Origin: Candidatus Zixiibacteriota bacterium
GTDB lineage: Bacteria; Zixibacteria; MSB-5A5; UM-FILTER-46-8
Assembly: GCA_026983835.1 (NCBI GenBank)
Contig: JALSTH010000009.1
Coordinates: 20,527 to 84,526 of the forward strand
DNA length: 64,000 nt
Reading direction: 5' to 3'
A program made the position numbers and the translations under genes. The notes under the pieces are model-generated. The model did not search any database and was not told the origin of the DNA. It was given only the letters and a program-made list of their open reading frames with translations. Positions 44,574 through 54,303 of the stretch are shown in pieces (positions within the stretch are counted from its first letter, which is position 1; every line of letters begins with the position of its first letter).

Positions 44574-47177
44574 ATGAAAAAACTTTATGTTATTGTTCTA
44601 ACAGCTGTTTTAAGCTATTTTCTTTTCGGGACGGCGATAGCCGGTTATTTGCATCCGGATGTAGCCCAAGAGATTGCTAACAATCCGGGGCAAACCTACT
44701 ATTCGGTAATAGTTTCCTTGGAAGACCAAGCGCCTATTCCGGAAATAGACGCCTCACTTAAGAATGCGAACTCGACCTTAAAAGAACGCCATGAGGTGGT
44801 TATTCGCACCCTTCAACAAAAAGTTGCCGAAACCCAACCCGCATTTGTGGAATTGTTGGAGGCAGCTAAAACTTTGGGAGAAGTCTCGAAATATCAATCG
44901 TTTTGGTTAATCAACGGTTTTCGTATCGATGCCACTGAGAACTTTATACGAAAATTAGCCGATAGGGATGATGTCAAAGAAGTCGGATTGAATTATCTGA
45001 TAGAGGATATTACCCCTGTCGAGCAAAAAAAGGATGATCGCACGGCGGCTGGTGTGGAAAACGGATTACAGGCTATTCACGCACCTGAAGCTTGGGCGAG
45101 GGGATATACCGGTTTGGGGCGTTTAGCGTCGCATTTGGATACCGGTGTCGATGGAAACCACCCTGCGTTGGCGTCGCGTTGGCGGGGCTTGGATCCAGGC
45201 TATTCGGGACATCCCGATTGGGCTTGGTACGATCCGGTTACATATACGACCTTCCCCTTTGATTCCGGCATTCATGGAACTCATACGATGGGCACTATCT
45301 GTGGAGCAGACCATAGCACCGGTGATACCGTCGGGGTCGCATTCGATGCTGAATGGATATCCGCGGGTGTAATAGATCGTGTTGATATACCTACTACGAT
45401 GGCTGATGCTTTTACCGCTTTCCAATGGATTGCGGATCCGGATGGAAATCCTAGCACTGATTTTGATGTCCCCGATGTATGTTCGAACTCTTGGGGACTC
45501 TCGCCGATTTATCATTCCCAATACACTTATCCCTGTGATCCGTATTTTTGGAATGTGATAGATAATTGTGAAGCAGCCGGTGTTGCGGTTGTTTTCGCCG
45601 CCGGCAATGAAGGTCCGGGTTCAAATACCCTGCGGACTCCGGCGGATAGGGGATCAACCCCATATAATAGTTTCGCTGTCGGTGCTGTCGATGGAAATAC
45701 TTCTGGTTATCCGATAGCATCCTTTTCATCCCGCGGCCCTTCCCCCTGTGGTCCCTATACAACCAAGCCCGAAGTCGTAGCCCCCGGTGTCAATGTTCGT
45801 TCCTGCTATCCGGGAGGCGGATATTATACGATGTCCGGTACATCGATGGCTACCCCCCATGTTGCCGGGGCGGTGCTTATCCTCAGACAAGCGGACCCAA
45901 ATGCTACGGTTGATGAAATTAAGGAAGCTTTGCTGATGACCGCGGACGATCTCGGCCCTTCAGGTGAAGATAATACTTATGGATGGGGAATTATCAATAT
46001 CGATGCCGCTTTAGATTATTTGGGCGCCCCGGGACCTGATGTAACCATCAATATGATTCCGGATAACTCACCCGTTTTTGTTGAACCGGGCGGGAGCTTT
46101 ACTTACACCGGTATTTTGACCAATAACACCGATCAATATCAGACCGTCGATGTTTGGATTATGCTTGATGTCCCCGGGTATGGAATGTATGGTCCGGTGC
46201 AGCAATATAACAATGTATCATTGTCGCCGAACCAAACGATGAGCGTTAGCGGGATTACTCAATATGTGCCGACTTATGCCCCTTACGGAAGTTATAATTA
46301 CATAGCCTATTGCGGTGATTATCCTAATAATATCATAAGTAGTGCTTCCTTCCCGTTCACCGTGCAGGTCAGCGGTGGTGGCTTGGCTGATTTCGAAAAT
46401 ATTCCCGAAGATTTCTGGTATTACGGAGGTAATCAAAATCTTGGTTGTTATTATGCAGGGATTTGCTTTGGCCCCGGTGTTACCATATTGGAGAATGAGG
46501 TCTATGGTTATAATGATTACTATTATCCACCCCATTCGGGCCATGCAGTTGCATTTACCAACGATTATGATTATATCCGGGTCGATTTCGATAGCCCGGT
46601 AAACCATGTCGGAGTATGGTACACAACCGGTAGTGATTATCTATATCTCGAGGGGTATGATTCCGGTGATAATTTGATAGCGAGCACATACGGTACTTAT
46701 AATACCCAATCAACCTCATTTATGCAGATAAACACAAACAATATAGCGTATGTGAAGATACACGATTCGGGCGATTTTTTCACAATCGATGATTTTGAAT
46801 GGAGTCCGAGTAGTGTTAAAGGTAACAATGAATTAGCGGATAGCTGGCTGCTTAAAGGTTGGTTCGATACTCCTGCGGGTGAACTTGCCGGAAATAATAC
46901 CCAAAATATCCCTGCCGATTTTGCATTGTCAAATAACTACCCGAATCCGTTTAATGCTTCTACGACAATTAGCTTCCAACTTCCATCGGAATCCAGGGTT
47001 AAACTCGAAGTGTTTAACTTACTTGGAGAGAAAGTGGAATCTTTGGCAAATGGAACGATGTCGGCTGGGAAGCATAGTATTATTTGGAATGCGGGGAATT
47101 ATTCCTCCGGGATATATTTCTATAGGTTAACCGCCGGTGATAAAGTTGTTACCAAGAAGATGAATCTGCTGAAATAG
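44574..47177 (+). CDS. Exported subtilisin-family (S8) serine protease with T9SS sorting domain
   Basis: An 867-residue secreted protease. The signal peptide (KLYVIVLTAVLSYFLFGTAIAG) is followed by an inhibitor_I9-like propeptide to about residue 160. The triad is Asp189 (HLDTGVDGNHP), His234 (HGTHTMG) and Ser424 (SGTSMATPHVAG), with Asn345 in the oxyanion site, so it should be active. After the catalytic domain comes a beta module (residues about 486-600) that is shared with the papain-like protease at 51018. A GLADFENIPEDFWYYGG segment follows, and then the T9SS type A sorting domain (LSNNYPNPFNASTTISF ... KMNLLK). It ends at a strong terminator. Confidence 0.94.
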   Translation: MKKLYVIVLTAVLSYFLFGTAIAGYLHPDVAQEIANNPGQTYYSVIVSLEDQAPIPEIDASLKNANSTLKERHEVVIRTLQQKVAETQPAFVELLEAAKTLGEVSKYQSFWLINGFRIDATENFIRKLADRDDVKEVGLNYLIEDITPVEQKKDDRTAAGVENGLQAIHAPEAWARGYTGLGRLASHLDTGVDGNHPALASRWRGLDPGYSGHPDWAWYDPVTYTTFPFDSGIHGTHTMGTICGADHSTGDTVGVAFDAEWISAGVIDRVDIPTTMADAFTAFQWIADPDGNPSTDFDVPDVCSNSWGLSPIYHSQYTYPCDPYFWNVIDNCEAAGVAVVFAAGNEGPGSNTLRTPADRGSTPYNSFAVGAVDGNTSGYPIASFSSRGPSPCGPYTTKPEVVAPGVNVRSCYPGGGYYTMSGTSMATPHVAGAVLILRQADPNATVDEIKEALLMTADDLGPSGEDNTYGWGIINIDAALDYLGAPGPDVTINMIPDNSPVFVEPGGSFTYTGILTNNTDQYQTVDVWIMLDVPGYGMYGPVQQYNNVSLSPNQTMSVSGITQYVPTYAPYGSYNYIAYCGDYPNNIISSASFPFTVQVSGGGLADFENIPEDFWYYGGNQNLGCYYAGICFGPGVTILENEVYGYNDYYYPPHSGHAVAFTNDYDYIRVDFDSPVNHVGVWYTTGSDYLYLEGYDSGDNLIASTYGTYNTQSTSFMQINTNNIAYVKIHDSGDFFTIDDFEWSPSSVKGNNELADSWLLKGWFDTPAGELAGNNTQNIPADFALSNNYPNPFNASTTISFQLPSESRVKLEVFNLLGEKVESLANGTMSAGKHSIIWNAGNYSSGIYFYRLTAGDKVVTKKMNLLK

Positions 47178-47230
47178 CAAGTGGTAACGAGATAAAATGC
47201 GGACTTAGAGTTTCGCAAATATCATTTATA

Positions 47231-47269
47231 AATGTGGGATTGGTCCTTTGACTAATCCCATATTTTTTT
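47231..47269 (+). terminator. Intrinsic terminator after the subtilase
   Basis: TGTGGGATTGGTC (47233-47245) pairs with GACTAATCCCATA (47250-47262) with two G-U pairs and a four-base loop, then T7. It closes the 44574 gene. Confidence 0.92.
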
Positions 47270-47381
47270 GCAATTTTTTCCTTTATCGGTTTTAATCTTA
47301 ATTTATATTTATTTTAAAAAATCGCAAGCAGCCCGATATATAAGGAATTATTATGAGAAACGGGATATTTTTATAATTCAC

Positions 47382-47410
47382 TTGACATTATCATAGTAAT
47401 ATGCTATTAT
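47382..47410 (+). promoter_or_regulatory. Promoter of the propeller-protein gene
   Basis: TTGACA (47382-47387) and TATTAT (47405-47410) with exactly 17 bases between them, a very good sigma70-type site. Transcription would start about 305 bases before the coding start. Confidence 0.85.
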
Positions 47411-47721
47411 TTAAAAACAATGAGATTGCTTTCGTAATCAACTAAGCAAAATACCCATGGATGGGGGAAGGGTTTAAAATTGTAGAAAGCTTTTTACGGG
47501 TTTAGGCTCTAAACAATTTTTATAGGGCATAGAAATGAAGGTGCCGAATTTGTGTAGCATTTATTTAAGATTTTATAAAGGAGGTGGTGGAATATAGGGT
47601 AATAAATCGTCTTAATTAGAGAATCCAACCGATAATCCATTATGCACTTTTTCAATCGATGAATGGTTTAACTCCTTTCGGGGGAGCTAAACACGGATTA
47701 AAATTAAAAAGGAGAATTTTG
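47411..47721 (+). other. Long 5' leader of the propeller-protein gene
   Basis: A 310-base leader with no known riboswitch motif that I can recognise. It holds an orphan SD-like AAAGGAGGTGG (47577-47587) with no ATG behind it. It also has a hairpin just before the real SD, in which GTTTA-a-CTCC pairs with GGAG-c-TAAAC (about 47667-47692, one mismatch). The ATG at 47659 is not preferred because the signal peptide and its SD (AAAAAGGAG, 47706-47714) belong to the ATG at 47722. Confidence 0.5.
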
Positions 47722-50700
47722 ATGAAAAGAGGATTAATTTTTTGGATTCTCATAATGTTTTTTGTGTCGTCATTTTCAACGCTCGCTTTGGCGTGGGAGC
47801 CGGGCGATACACTTTGGACTAACCATTATGGGGGCGATCAGGAAGACCAAGCCCGTGCCGTACAACAAACTTATGATGGGGGGTATATACTTACCGGTTT
47901 TACCGAGAGCTATAGTTATGGTTTGGAGGATGTCTGGCTGGTAAAAATGGATGAAGACGGTAATGAGGTTTGGGCAAAACATATGGGAGGTTATGACTTT
48001 GATGAAGGCAACGATGTTAAGCAGACCAGCGATGGTTATATAGTTGTTGGTTATACGCAGTCTTTCACTTCCGAAAATGCCGATGTGTATGTCGTAAAAA
48101 CCGATGCCGCCGGAAGCGTTTCTTGGTGGCGTACTTTTGGTGGAGACGACGATGATGTTGCTAAGTCGGTTTGTGTGGCGGACAATGGGGATTTCGTAAT
48201 AGCTGGTTATACTAAATCGTTTGGGGCGGGTTTGTCCGATTTTTGGGTGATCCGGCTAAATACTTACGGGGATACCATCTGGACAAAGACCTTTGGCGGG
48301 GCTGCGACCGATCAGGCTTTTTCCATAAAGGAAACTTCCGATAACGGTTTTATTGTGGCTGGTTTCACCGAGTCATTCGGTAATGGATCAGCGGATATTT
48401 GGTTGATTAAAATAAACGGTAATGGGGATGCCGAGTGGAGTTCTTTTGCGGGAACCGAAGAGACGGAGGTAGGATATTCGGTGGTCCAGGCACCGGACGG
48501 AGGATATGCAGTTGCCGGTAAGCAGATACCCTTGGGAAGTTCTTTCGCCAATTGTTATTTAGCTAAGTTTAATGGAGACGGCGAGTTATTGTGGACCAGA
48601 AATTATGGCAGCGATTTGAATGATGAAGCCCGTTCACTGGTCTTATCGGATGAGGGGTATACCTTTGCAGGTTTTACCGATAACGAAACTGAAGGATATA
48701 GTGATTTCTACTTGATGGGTGTCGATTGGAATGGTGATAGTCTTTGGGCTCGCAACTATGGGGGATCCAATCCGGACCTCGCCTACTCTTTGGACAGAAC
48801 CTCCGATGGCGCATATATTTTAGCGGGATATTCCCAATCCTTTACGAATGGCTTGTCTGATTTCTATGTCGTTAAGACGGCTCCGAATTTCCCGCCGGTG
48901 ATTGAGTTTGTTAGTCAAAATCCGCTTATTCCTCGTTCTATTGATTCGGTGGAGGTTGTAGCTGATATTTATGACCCCGATGGAAGCATAGACCGCGCTT
49001 ACCTGTTTTATGGGAATTTTGGGTTAATCGAGGCGACGGCGATAGATTCTATAGAAATGCTCCCTACCGGTAGTCCTGATGAATATTTCGGTTTTGTTCC
49101 TCCCGAACCTGCCGGTGATACGATAGATTACTTTATTAAAGCTTGGGATAATGCCAACCAACTTACCGTATCCGCGGACACGCTGTCTTATATCGTTAAT
49201 ATACCGCCGGTAATCGAGGATGTCGCCCGGGATCCGGAACACCCCGGGGAATATACCGATTGCGAAGTTTCCGCTACCATCACCGATCCGGAATCGGTAG
49301 TTGATCATGCGAACCTATATTACATAATCGAGACAGATACGACCGAAGTTTTGATGTCTTCCAACGACGATCATTACTATGCTATAATTCCCGGTCAACC
49401 AAGTGGGACAATTATTACCTATTATATATCCGCTTGGGATGATTTGAACGATGTCTCCTCATCGCAGGCGGAATCCTTTGCTGTTAATTATAGCCCGGAT
49501 ATAGATGGTCCTTATTATACTCCATTGGTTCCTCGAATTCAACAGCCTGTTTCCGTTTGGGCGATAATCGGGGATCAGGATGCCGGACTTTCGGTGGACC
49601 ATGTTAATTTGTACTATGATAATGGTTCCGGTGAGGTTGAAGTATTGATGGATAATGCCGCCGATTCATTCTATGCCGAAATACCCGGACAGGATGAGGG
49701 AGTATCCGTATCCTTCTATGTCGTAGCTTGGGATAATTATGGGGAACAGTCAGTTTCGGAGACGGAATCATATACTACTAACTACGCTCCTGTAATCGAG
49801 AGCATTGCCCTTGATCCGCCGTCGCCGGATGAGAATGATTCGGTGAATGTAGTTGCAACTATTACGGATCAAGACCAATTTGTTATGAATGCTTATCTGC
49901 ATTATCAGATAGGTGAAGACGATTGGCACACTGAGGAGATGTCCAATCAGGAAGATGATGAATGGACGGCCGTGATACCGGGGCAGGATGCTACCACTTT
50001 GGTTAAATATGCCGTTTCAGCTGTGGATACAATAGGCGATTGGGATTATTCGGATACATTATACTATTATGTGGGAAATATAAACCTGCTATGTATAACC
50101 AATTGTTTGACACCCGAAGTGTGGGTAAATGGCGGAATTATAATGTGGGAGATGAAGGTTATCAATACCGGGGAGTATGCTCTTGGTCCGGTTATCGGTC
50201 GTCTTACTCCGATTATTGGCAACTGTGACGAAGGGACTTGGGTGGAATCCGGCGCCGTAGATAAAACCCTGGCTGATAATCTTGCCCCGAACGATACCTT
50301 CTTGGCCTACTATGGATTGCAGGTTAATGGTATTCCTGAGGGGATAGATACCGCTTCATGTCATTTCGATATCGGATTGGATTTGGATTATCCTTTGACT
50401 AATTCCTGTTTCTCCTTCGTCTTTGTTTATCCTTGGGAACGGGGACAGGGGAAGGCTTACTGGCCGCAATCCGATTGGATTGAAATAGATAATCCGAATA
50501 TAGAGTTGCCGGGATCCTTCGCACTCTCAAACAACTACCCGAATCCATTTAATGCTCAGACCAATATAAGCTTTGATCTGCCGAAAGCGAGCAAAGTTAA
50601 CTTGACGATTTATAATTTATTGGGTCAAAAGGTTAAGACTTTGGTGGACAAATCATTACCTGCCGGGCAACATACGGTGATTTGGGATGCTGGTAATTAT

Positions 50701-50775
50701 GCATCGGGAGTTTATTTCTATAAACTTCAAGCAGGTGATTTCGTAACCACTAAGAAGATGAATCTGTTGAAATAG
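47722..50775 (+). CDS. Exported protein with a seven-bladed propeller, four Ig-like repeats and T9SS sorting domain
   Basis: A 1017-residue secreted protein. After the signal peptide, seven repeats of about 50 residues (W-x-K-x-x-GG-x..D-x-A, then DGG-Y-x-x-x-G-x-T-x-S, then DxWLxKxxxxG) predict a seven-bladed beta-propeller. Four repeats of about 95 residues follow (PPVIEDVARDPEHPGE, then YYIIETDTTEVL, then IPGQPSGTIITYYISAWD) and look Ig- or cadherin-like. After a small domain rich in CFDIG/CLTP, the protein ends in LSNNYPNPFNAQTNISFDLP ... KMNLLK, the T9SS type A domain. It has no catalytic motif, so binding or adhesion is more likely. It lies between two T9SS-type proteases. Confidence 0.88.
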   Translation: MKRGLIFWILIMFFVSSFSTLALAWEPGDTLWTNHYGGDQEDQARAVQQTYDGGYILTGFTESYSYGLEDVWLVKMDEDGNEVWAKHMGGYDFDEGNDVKQTSDGYIVVGYTQSFTSENADVYVVKTDAAGSVSWWRTFGGDDDDVAKSVCVADNGDFVIAGYTKSFGAGLSDFWVIRLNTYGDTIWTKTFGGAATDQAFSIKETSDNGFIVAGFTESFGNGSADIWLIKINGNGDAEWSSFAGTEETEVGYSVVQAPDGGYAVAGKQIPLGSSFANCYLAKFNGDGELLWTRNYGSDLNDEARSLVLSDEGYTFAGFTDNETEGYSDFYLMGVDWNGDSLWARNYGGSNPDLAYSLDRTSDGAYILAGYSQSFTNGLSDFYVVKTAPNFPPVIEFVSQNPLIPRSIDSVEVVADIYDPDGSIDRAYLFYGNFGLIEATAIDSIEMLPTGSPDEYFGFVPPEPAGDTIDYFIKAWDNANQLTVSADTLSYIVNIPPVIEDVARDPEHPGEYTDCEVSATITDPESVVDHANLYYIIETDTTEVLMSSNDDHYYAIIPGQPSGTIITYYISAWDDLNDVSSSQAESFAVNYSPDIDGPYYTPLVPRIQQPVSVWAIIGDQDAGLSVDHVNLYYDNGSGEVEVLMDNAADSFYAEIPGQDEGVSVSFYVVAWDNYGEQSVSETESYTTNYAPVIESIALDPPSPDENDSVNVVATITDQDQFVMNAYLHYQIGEDDWHTEEMSNQEDDEWTAVIPGQDATTLVKYAVSAVDTIGDWDYSDTLYYYVGNINLLCITNCLTPEVWVNGGIIMWEMKVINTGEYALGPVIGRLTPIIGNCDEGTWVESGAVDKTLADNLAPNDTFLAYYGLQVNGIPEGIDTASCHFDIGLDLDYPLTNSCFSFVFVYPWERGQGKAYWPQSDWIEIDNPNIELPGSFALSNNYPNPFNAQTNISFDLPKASKVNLTIYNLLGQKVKTLVDKSLPAGQHTVIWDAGNYASGVYFYKLQAGDFVTTKKMNLLK
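47794..48885 (+). repeat. Seven propeller-blade repeats
   Basis: Seven copies of a roughly 50-residue unit, from WTNHYGGDQEDQARAV through WARNYGGSNPDLAYSL. Each carries a DGGY/SDGxY strand, an AGF/YT-x-S turn and a final DxxLxKxxxxGD strand. They are diverged in DNA. Confidence 0.85.
48886..50080 (+). repeat. Four Ig-like repeats
   Basis: Four copies of about 95 residues, each opening with a PPVIE or APVIE strand, then D-x-D/ITDPE, an aromatic LYYxxx hairpin, then IPGQ and a strand ending VAWDN or SAWDD. Typical of spacer modules in exported FCB proteins. Confidence 0.8.
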
Positions 50776-50816
50776 GGATGAGAAAAAAAACAGGGATGTT
50801 TAATTTTCCTTCTTTG

Positions 50817-50843
50817 CGCGGAGCAGTAATGCTCCGCGTTTTT
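50817..50843 (+). terminator. Intrinsic terminator after the propeller-protein gene
   Basis: CGCGGAGCA (50817-50825) and TGCTCCGCG (50830-50838) form a perfect nine-base stem with a GTAA loop, followed by T5. It isolates the propeller gene from the papain-like protease gene. Confidence 0.95.
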
Positions 50844-50916
50844 ATATTCCCCAAAGGTAATATCTTTTGCGCTTGCTGAAGATAGAGAAGTTTTATTGCG
50901 AATTTGTTATCTCAGT

Positions 50917-50945
50917 TTGATTTTTCAGGTAGGATATGTTATATT
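50917..50945 (+). promoter_or_regulatory. Promoter of the papain-like protease gene
   Basis: TTGATT (50917-50922) and TATATT (50940-50945), 17 bases apart, about 70 bases before the start. The start itself has CGGAGG nine bases upstream. Confidence 0.65.
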
Positions 50946-51017
50946 ATTATATCCTTCAAATTTGGCGAGAAGGCGAACCTTTTATAACTATATAAATTAA
51001 ATTTCGGAGGTAATAAT

Positions 51018-53747
51018 ATGAGATATCCTATTACCCTTTTGGCTGTGTTGCTTTTTTGTTTACCTAATTTTGGGTTGAAGGTTTATGGGGGGGATCATGA
51101 TGCGGCGATTCTTCAGAGAATGCTTCAATATCCCGGCGCTGTAATGCCTGAAAGCGAAAAGAAAATTTTCGATGAATTGAATAGCAGGCCTTCTCCTGTT
51201 TTGCTCGACTCTTCGGATCATTTTGATTGGCGGGAAATGGGAGGCGTTACGCCGGTTAAGGATCAGGATGGTTGCGGTTCTTGTTGGGATTTCGGCGGCA
51301 CTGCGGGAGTGGAATCGGCTATTTTGATTGCTGATGGGCTTGAATGGGATCTTTCCGAGCAACAGGTTTTATCCTGCGCAACCTTTGGGTACGGATGTGA
51401 AGGGGGTTGGCACACGACCGTATTTAATCTTTTTATGGATTACGGAGCGGTTTTGGAAGATTGTATGCCCTATCAAGCTGATGATGAGGTTCCCTGTATA
51501 GAGGATGATTGTGATCTGTTCTTGCGATTGGAAGGGTATGAGCCCGTTCAAGATGATGTCAACGCCATTAAAAATGCGTTGCTGACCGGACCGGTGGTTA
51601 CATCGCTGGATATAGCTCCCGGCTTTAACTGGAATTGTTTCTGGAGCGAAGAGCCTGGACCGGGGCATTGTGTCCTTATCGTCGGGTGGGATGACAATCT
51701 TTGCGATAGCCTCGGGGGTGGCTGGATTTGTAAAAACAGTTGGGGTACAGGTTGGGGGGATGGCGGTTTTTTTTACATTCCTTATGGTTCCTGTGACATC
51801 GGGAGAGGCAGTTATTCTTTGATATATCACCGAAAAGAGCATAATCTGGCTGTCTTTTCTTTCGATGCACCTGAGTATGCGGTCCCCGGGGACAGTATCC
51901 CGATTGCTACAAGAGTAGTCAATAATGGAATACATAATGAAGCTGATGTTATTGCCCACTTATTGGTGAACGGCGAGGAGAATTTCGGAGTATCGATCCC
52001 TTACTTTGAGCGAATGAGTTCCCAAATATACGATTTTCCCTCATTGGAAGTTCAAACCGGAACCTATACATTGACTATGGAGATATTGGATGAAGGTGTT
52101 AATGAGTATTCGTATGATGATAATCAGATAGAGCATTTTGTGATAGTCGGTCCCGATGTTGCAGTCAATTCATTGAATGCCCCGAATACGGCTGTTGTCG
52201 GAGCACCGACCGAAATTGAGGCGGAAATTGAAAACAAAGGGCTGGTCGATGATGATGATGTTATAGCTTATTTGCTTGAAAACGGAGTTGTTTGTGATAG
52301 CCAGAAACTATCTCTCTCGGTTAACGAAATCAAGCAAATTGCATTTACCTGGAATCCGAGCAAATTAGGTACATACCCAATTAGCGTTAGGGCGGAATTA
52401 ATGGAAGAAGAACCTTATGTCGAGAATAATTTAATGACCGATTCCGTTTCCGTCTTTGCGCCTAAAGGACATATCCTTTTGGTAGATGATGCACCGATGA
52501 CTATGGTATCCCGCCCTTATAAAGAAGCCATATTTGAAAATCAATATGCCTATGATTTATGGGAGCGGGACTCTATGGGATGTCCTTCCGAGAAAACCCT
52601 TTTATCCTATGATGCAACCGTTTGGTTTACCGATTATGCGGAATTAAATACATTAGATGCGACCGATCAGGAATACCTTGCGAAGTTTTTAGAACAGGGT
52701 GGGAGAATATTCTTGACCGGCCAACATATCGGAAAGGATCTGCAAAACACCAGTTTCTATTCCGATTATATGTATGCGCATTTTGAATCGGATAATTCCG
52801 CCACTCATCAACTCAATGGCATTGAAGGCGATCCCATTGGGGATGGTTTGACTGTATATCCCAACAACATATTCCACATATCGACCGATGAGATTACCCC
52901 CATATATCCGGCGACACCAGTATTCATTTATTCCGATTCGGTGTACTATGGAGGGATTAAAGTTGATACCGATAGGTATAGGCTTGTGTATTTTTCATTT
53001 GGTTTCGAGGATTTGTTTTTCCATGAGAATCGTATTACTTTGATGGACAGAATTTTGGATTGGCTGATAGATACCCGTGATGTTTCCATCGATATAATAC
53101 CGGCCGATGATTCGGTTGTTGTTCCTGCCGGGGGTTCTTTCGAATTTACGGCGATTCTTCAGAACAATACGGATGAGGATCAGATGGGGGATGTATGGGT
53201 GATGGTAAGGTTATCGGATGGTACCCTTTATGGGCCGGTGTCTCTTTATCAACAGATTGCTCTAAGTCCCAACCAGACATTTGCGAGGACAGGGATAACC
53301 CAATATGTGCCGGAAACTGCACCCCCGGGAACATACGATTATATTTCCTATTGGGGGAATTATCCATTAGGAATAGAGGATTCTGCCTTCTTTGAATTTA
53401 CGGTGGAGGAACCCAAAGGGGGGAAGGCATCCGATTGGAAGCTTTCCAATTGGTTCGATAATGAACTCGATACCAATATCCCTCAAGCGACAACCCTTTA
53501 CCAGAACTACCCGAATCCGTTTAATGGCGTGACTGCGATAAAATATGATTTAGGCGAGGGTAGTTATGTCTCTTTGGACATTTATAATATCCTTGGACAG
53601 CGAGTCGCTAAATTGGTTGATGGATACAAAGAAGCGGGTTATTATTCCGTGCGTTGGAAGAGCGACAGTTACGCCTCCGGGATTTATTTCTGTAAGTTGT
53701 CCTACGGGAAAGGATCGAAAACTATGAGAATGACATTGCTAAAATAA
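51018..53747 (+). CDS. Exported papain-family (C1) cysteine protease with T9SS sorting domain
   Basis: A 909-residue secreted protease. The signal peptide is at residues 3-20. The C1 domain begins DWREMGGVTPVKDQ, with Gln83, Cys89 (CGSCWDF), His217 (GPGHCVLIVGWD) and Asn240 (KNSWGTGWG), so the catalytic set is complete. It is followed by two CARDB-like repeats (HNLAVFSFDAPEYAVPGDSI and VAVNSLNAPNTAVVGAPTEI). Next is an ILLVDD domain of about 180 residues similar to part of the lipoprotein at 9774. Then comes a beta module nearly identical in design to that in the subtilase at 44574 (SIDIIPADDSVVVPAGGSF ... GITQYVPETAPPG). The C-terminus is a T9SS type A domain (LYQNYPNPFNGVTAIKYDL ... MTLLK). 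Role: extracellular protein digestion. Confidence 0.93.
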   Translation: MRYPITLLAVLLFCLPNFGLKVYGGDHDAAILQRMLQYPGAVMPESEKKIFDELNSRPSPVLLDSSDHFDWREMGGVTPVKDQDGCGSCWDFGGTAGVESAILIADGLEWDLSEQQVLSCATFGYGCEGGWHTTVFNLFMDYGAVLEDCMPYQADDEVPCIEDDCDLFLRLEGYEPVQDDVNAIKNALLTGPVVTSLDIAPGFNWNCFWSEEPGPGHCVLIVGWDDNLCDSLGGGWICKNSWGTGWGDGGFFYIPYGSCDIGRGSYSLIYHRKEHNLAVFSFDAPEYAVPGDSIPIATRVVNNGIHNEADVIAHLLVNGEENFGVSIPYFERMSSQIYDFPSLEVQTGTYTLTMEILDEGVNEYSYDDNQIEHFVIVGPDVAVNSLNAPNTAVVGAPTEIEAEIENKGLVDDDDVIAYLLENGVVCDSQKLSLSVNEIKQIAFTWNPSKLGTYPISVRAELMEEEPYVENNLMTDSVSVFAPKGHILLVDDAPMTMVSRPYKEAIFENQYAYDLWERDSMGCPSEKTLLSYDATVWFTDYAELNTLDATDQEYLAKFLEQGGRIFLTGQHIGKDLQNTSFYSDYMYAHFESDNSATHQLNGIEGDPIGDGLTVYPNNIFHISTDEITPIYPATPVFIYSDSVYYGGIKVDTDRYRLVYFSFGFEDLFFHENRITLMDRILDWLIDTRDVSIDIIPADDSVVVPAGGSFEFTAILQNNTDEDQMGDVWVMVRLSDGTLYGPVSLYQQIALSPNQTFARTGITQYVPETAPPGTYDYISYWGNYPLGIEDSAFFEFTVEEPKGGKASDWKLSNWFDNELDTNIPQATTLYQNYPNPFNGVTAIKYDLGEGSYVSLDIYNILGQRVAKLVDGYKEAGYYSVRWKSDSYASGIYFCKLSYGKGSKTMRMTLLK

Positions 53748-53882
53748 GCCGTGGGATCTAATTGTAAGTTTGATAATTTTTTGCCGGGCAGACTTTAAGC
53801 TGCCCTGCAGAAATACTATTTTATGTTTTGTGGGAAATTATATGAAATTCTCTGAAAATGTTCTAAAGATGTGAAGGGATTT

Positions 53883-54299
53883 ATGAAGAGCTATCGAAAG
53901 GAATTGTGGTTTGAAGTCAAAAGAAGACGAGAGCTAATTAATATTACTCCCATTGTGGAGGAGTGTCTGCGGGATAGCGGAATTAAAGAAGGTCTGCTCC
54001 TTTGCAACGCAATGCATATCACTGCGAGCGTATTCATCAACGATGATGAATTGGGTTTACATCAGGATTTCGAGGTTTGGTTGGAAAAACTTGCCCCGGA
54101 AAAACCATATTCGCAATATAAACATAATGGCTTCGAGGATAACGCAGATGCCCACCTGAAAAGGACTATAATGGGAAGGGAGGTGGTGGTGGCGATAACC
54201 GAAGGCAAGTTGGATTTTGGGCCTTGGGAGCAGATATTCTACGGCGAATTCGATGGTAAAAGGCGAAAGCGGGTTTTAGTAAAAATTATTGGGGAATAG
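53883..54299 (+). CDS. YjbQ (UPF0047) family protein
   Basis: A 138-residue member of the YjbQ family. The ATG at 53883 fits the usual YjbQ start ([21 protein letters not shown]); the GTG at 53871 adds four residues. Motifs: [39 protein letters not shown] and [28 protein letters not shown], with the active-site set of the family. Members have weak thiamine-phosphate synthase activity, and the true role is not established. It ends four bases from the end of the opposite GH35-like gene. Confidence 0.92.
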   Translation: MKSYRKELWFEVKRRRELINITPIVEECLRDSGIKEGLLLCNAMHITASVFINDDELGLHQDFEVWLEKLAPEKPYSQYKHNGFEDNADAHLKRTIMGREVVVAITEGKLDFGPWEQIFYGEFDGKRRKRVLVKIIGE

Positions 54300-54303
54300 T
54301 CCC

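Noticed and set aside
47430..47600. Possible c-di-GMP riboswitch (a GCAAA and a CCCAT/ATGGG stem)
   Set aside because: The key second block (ACGCAAAGCC-like) and the receptor loop are missing.
53786..53805. Hairpin GGGCAG/CTGCCC after the papain-like protease gene as terminator
   Set aside because: The stem is six bases and no T-run follows on either strand.
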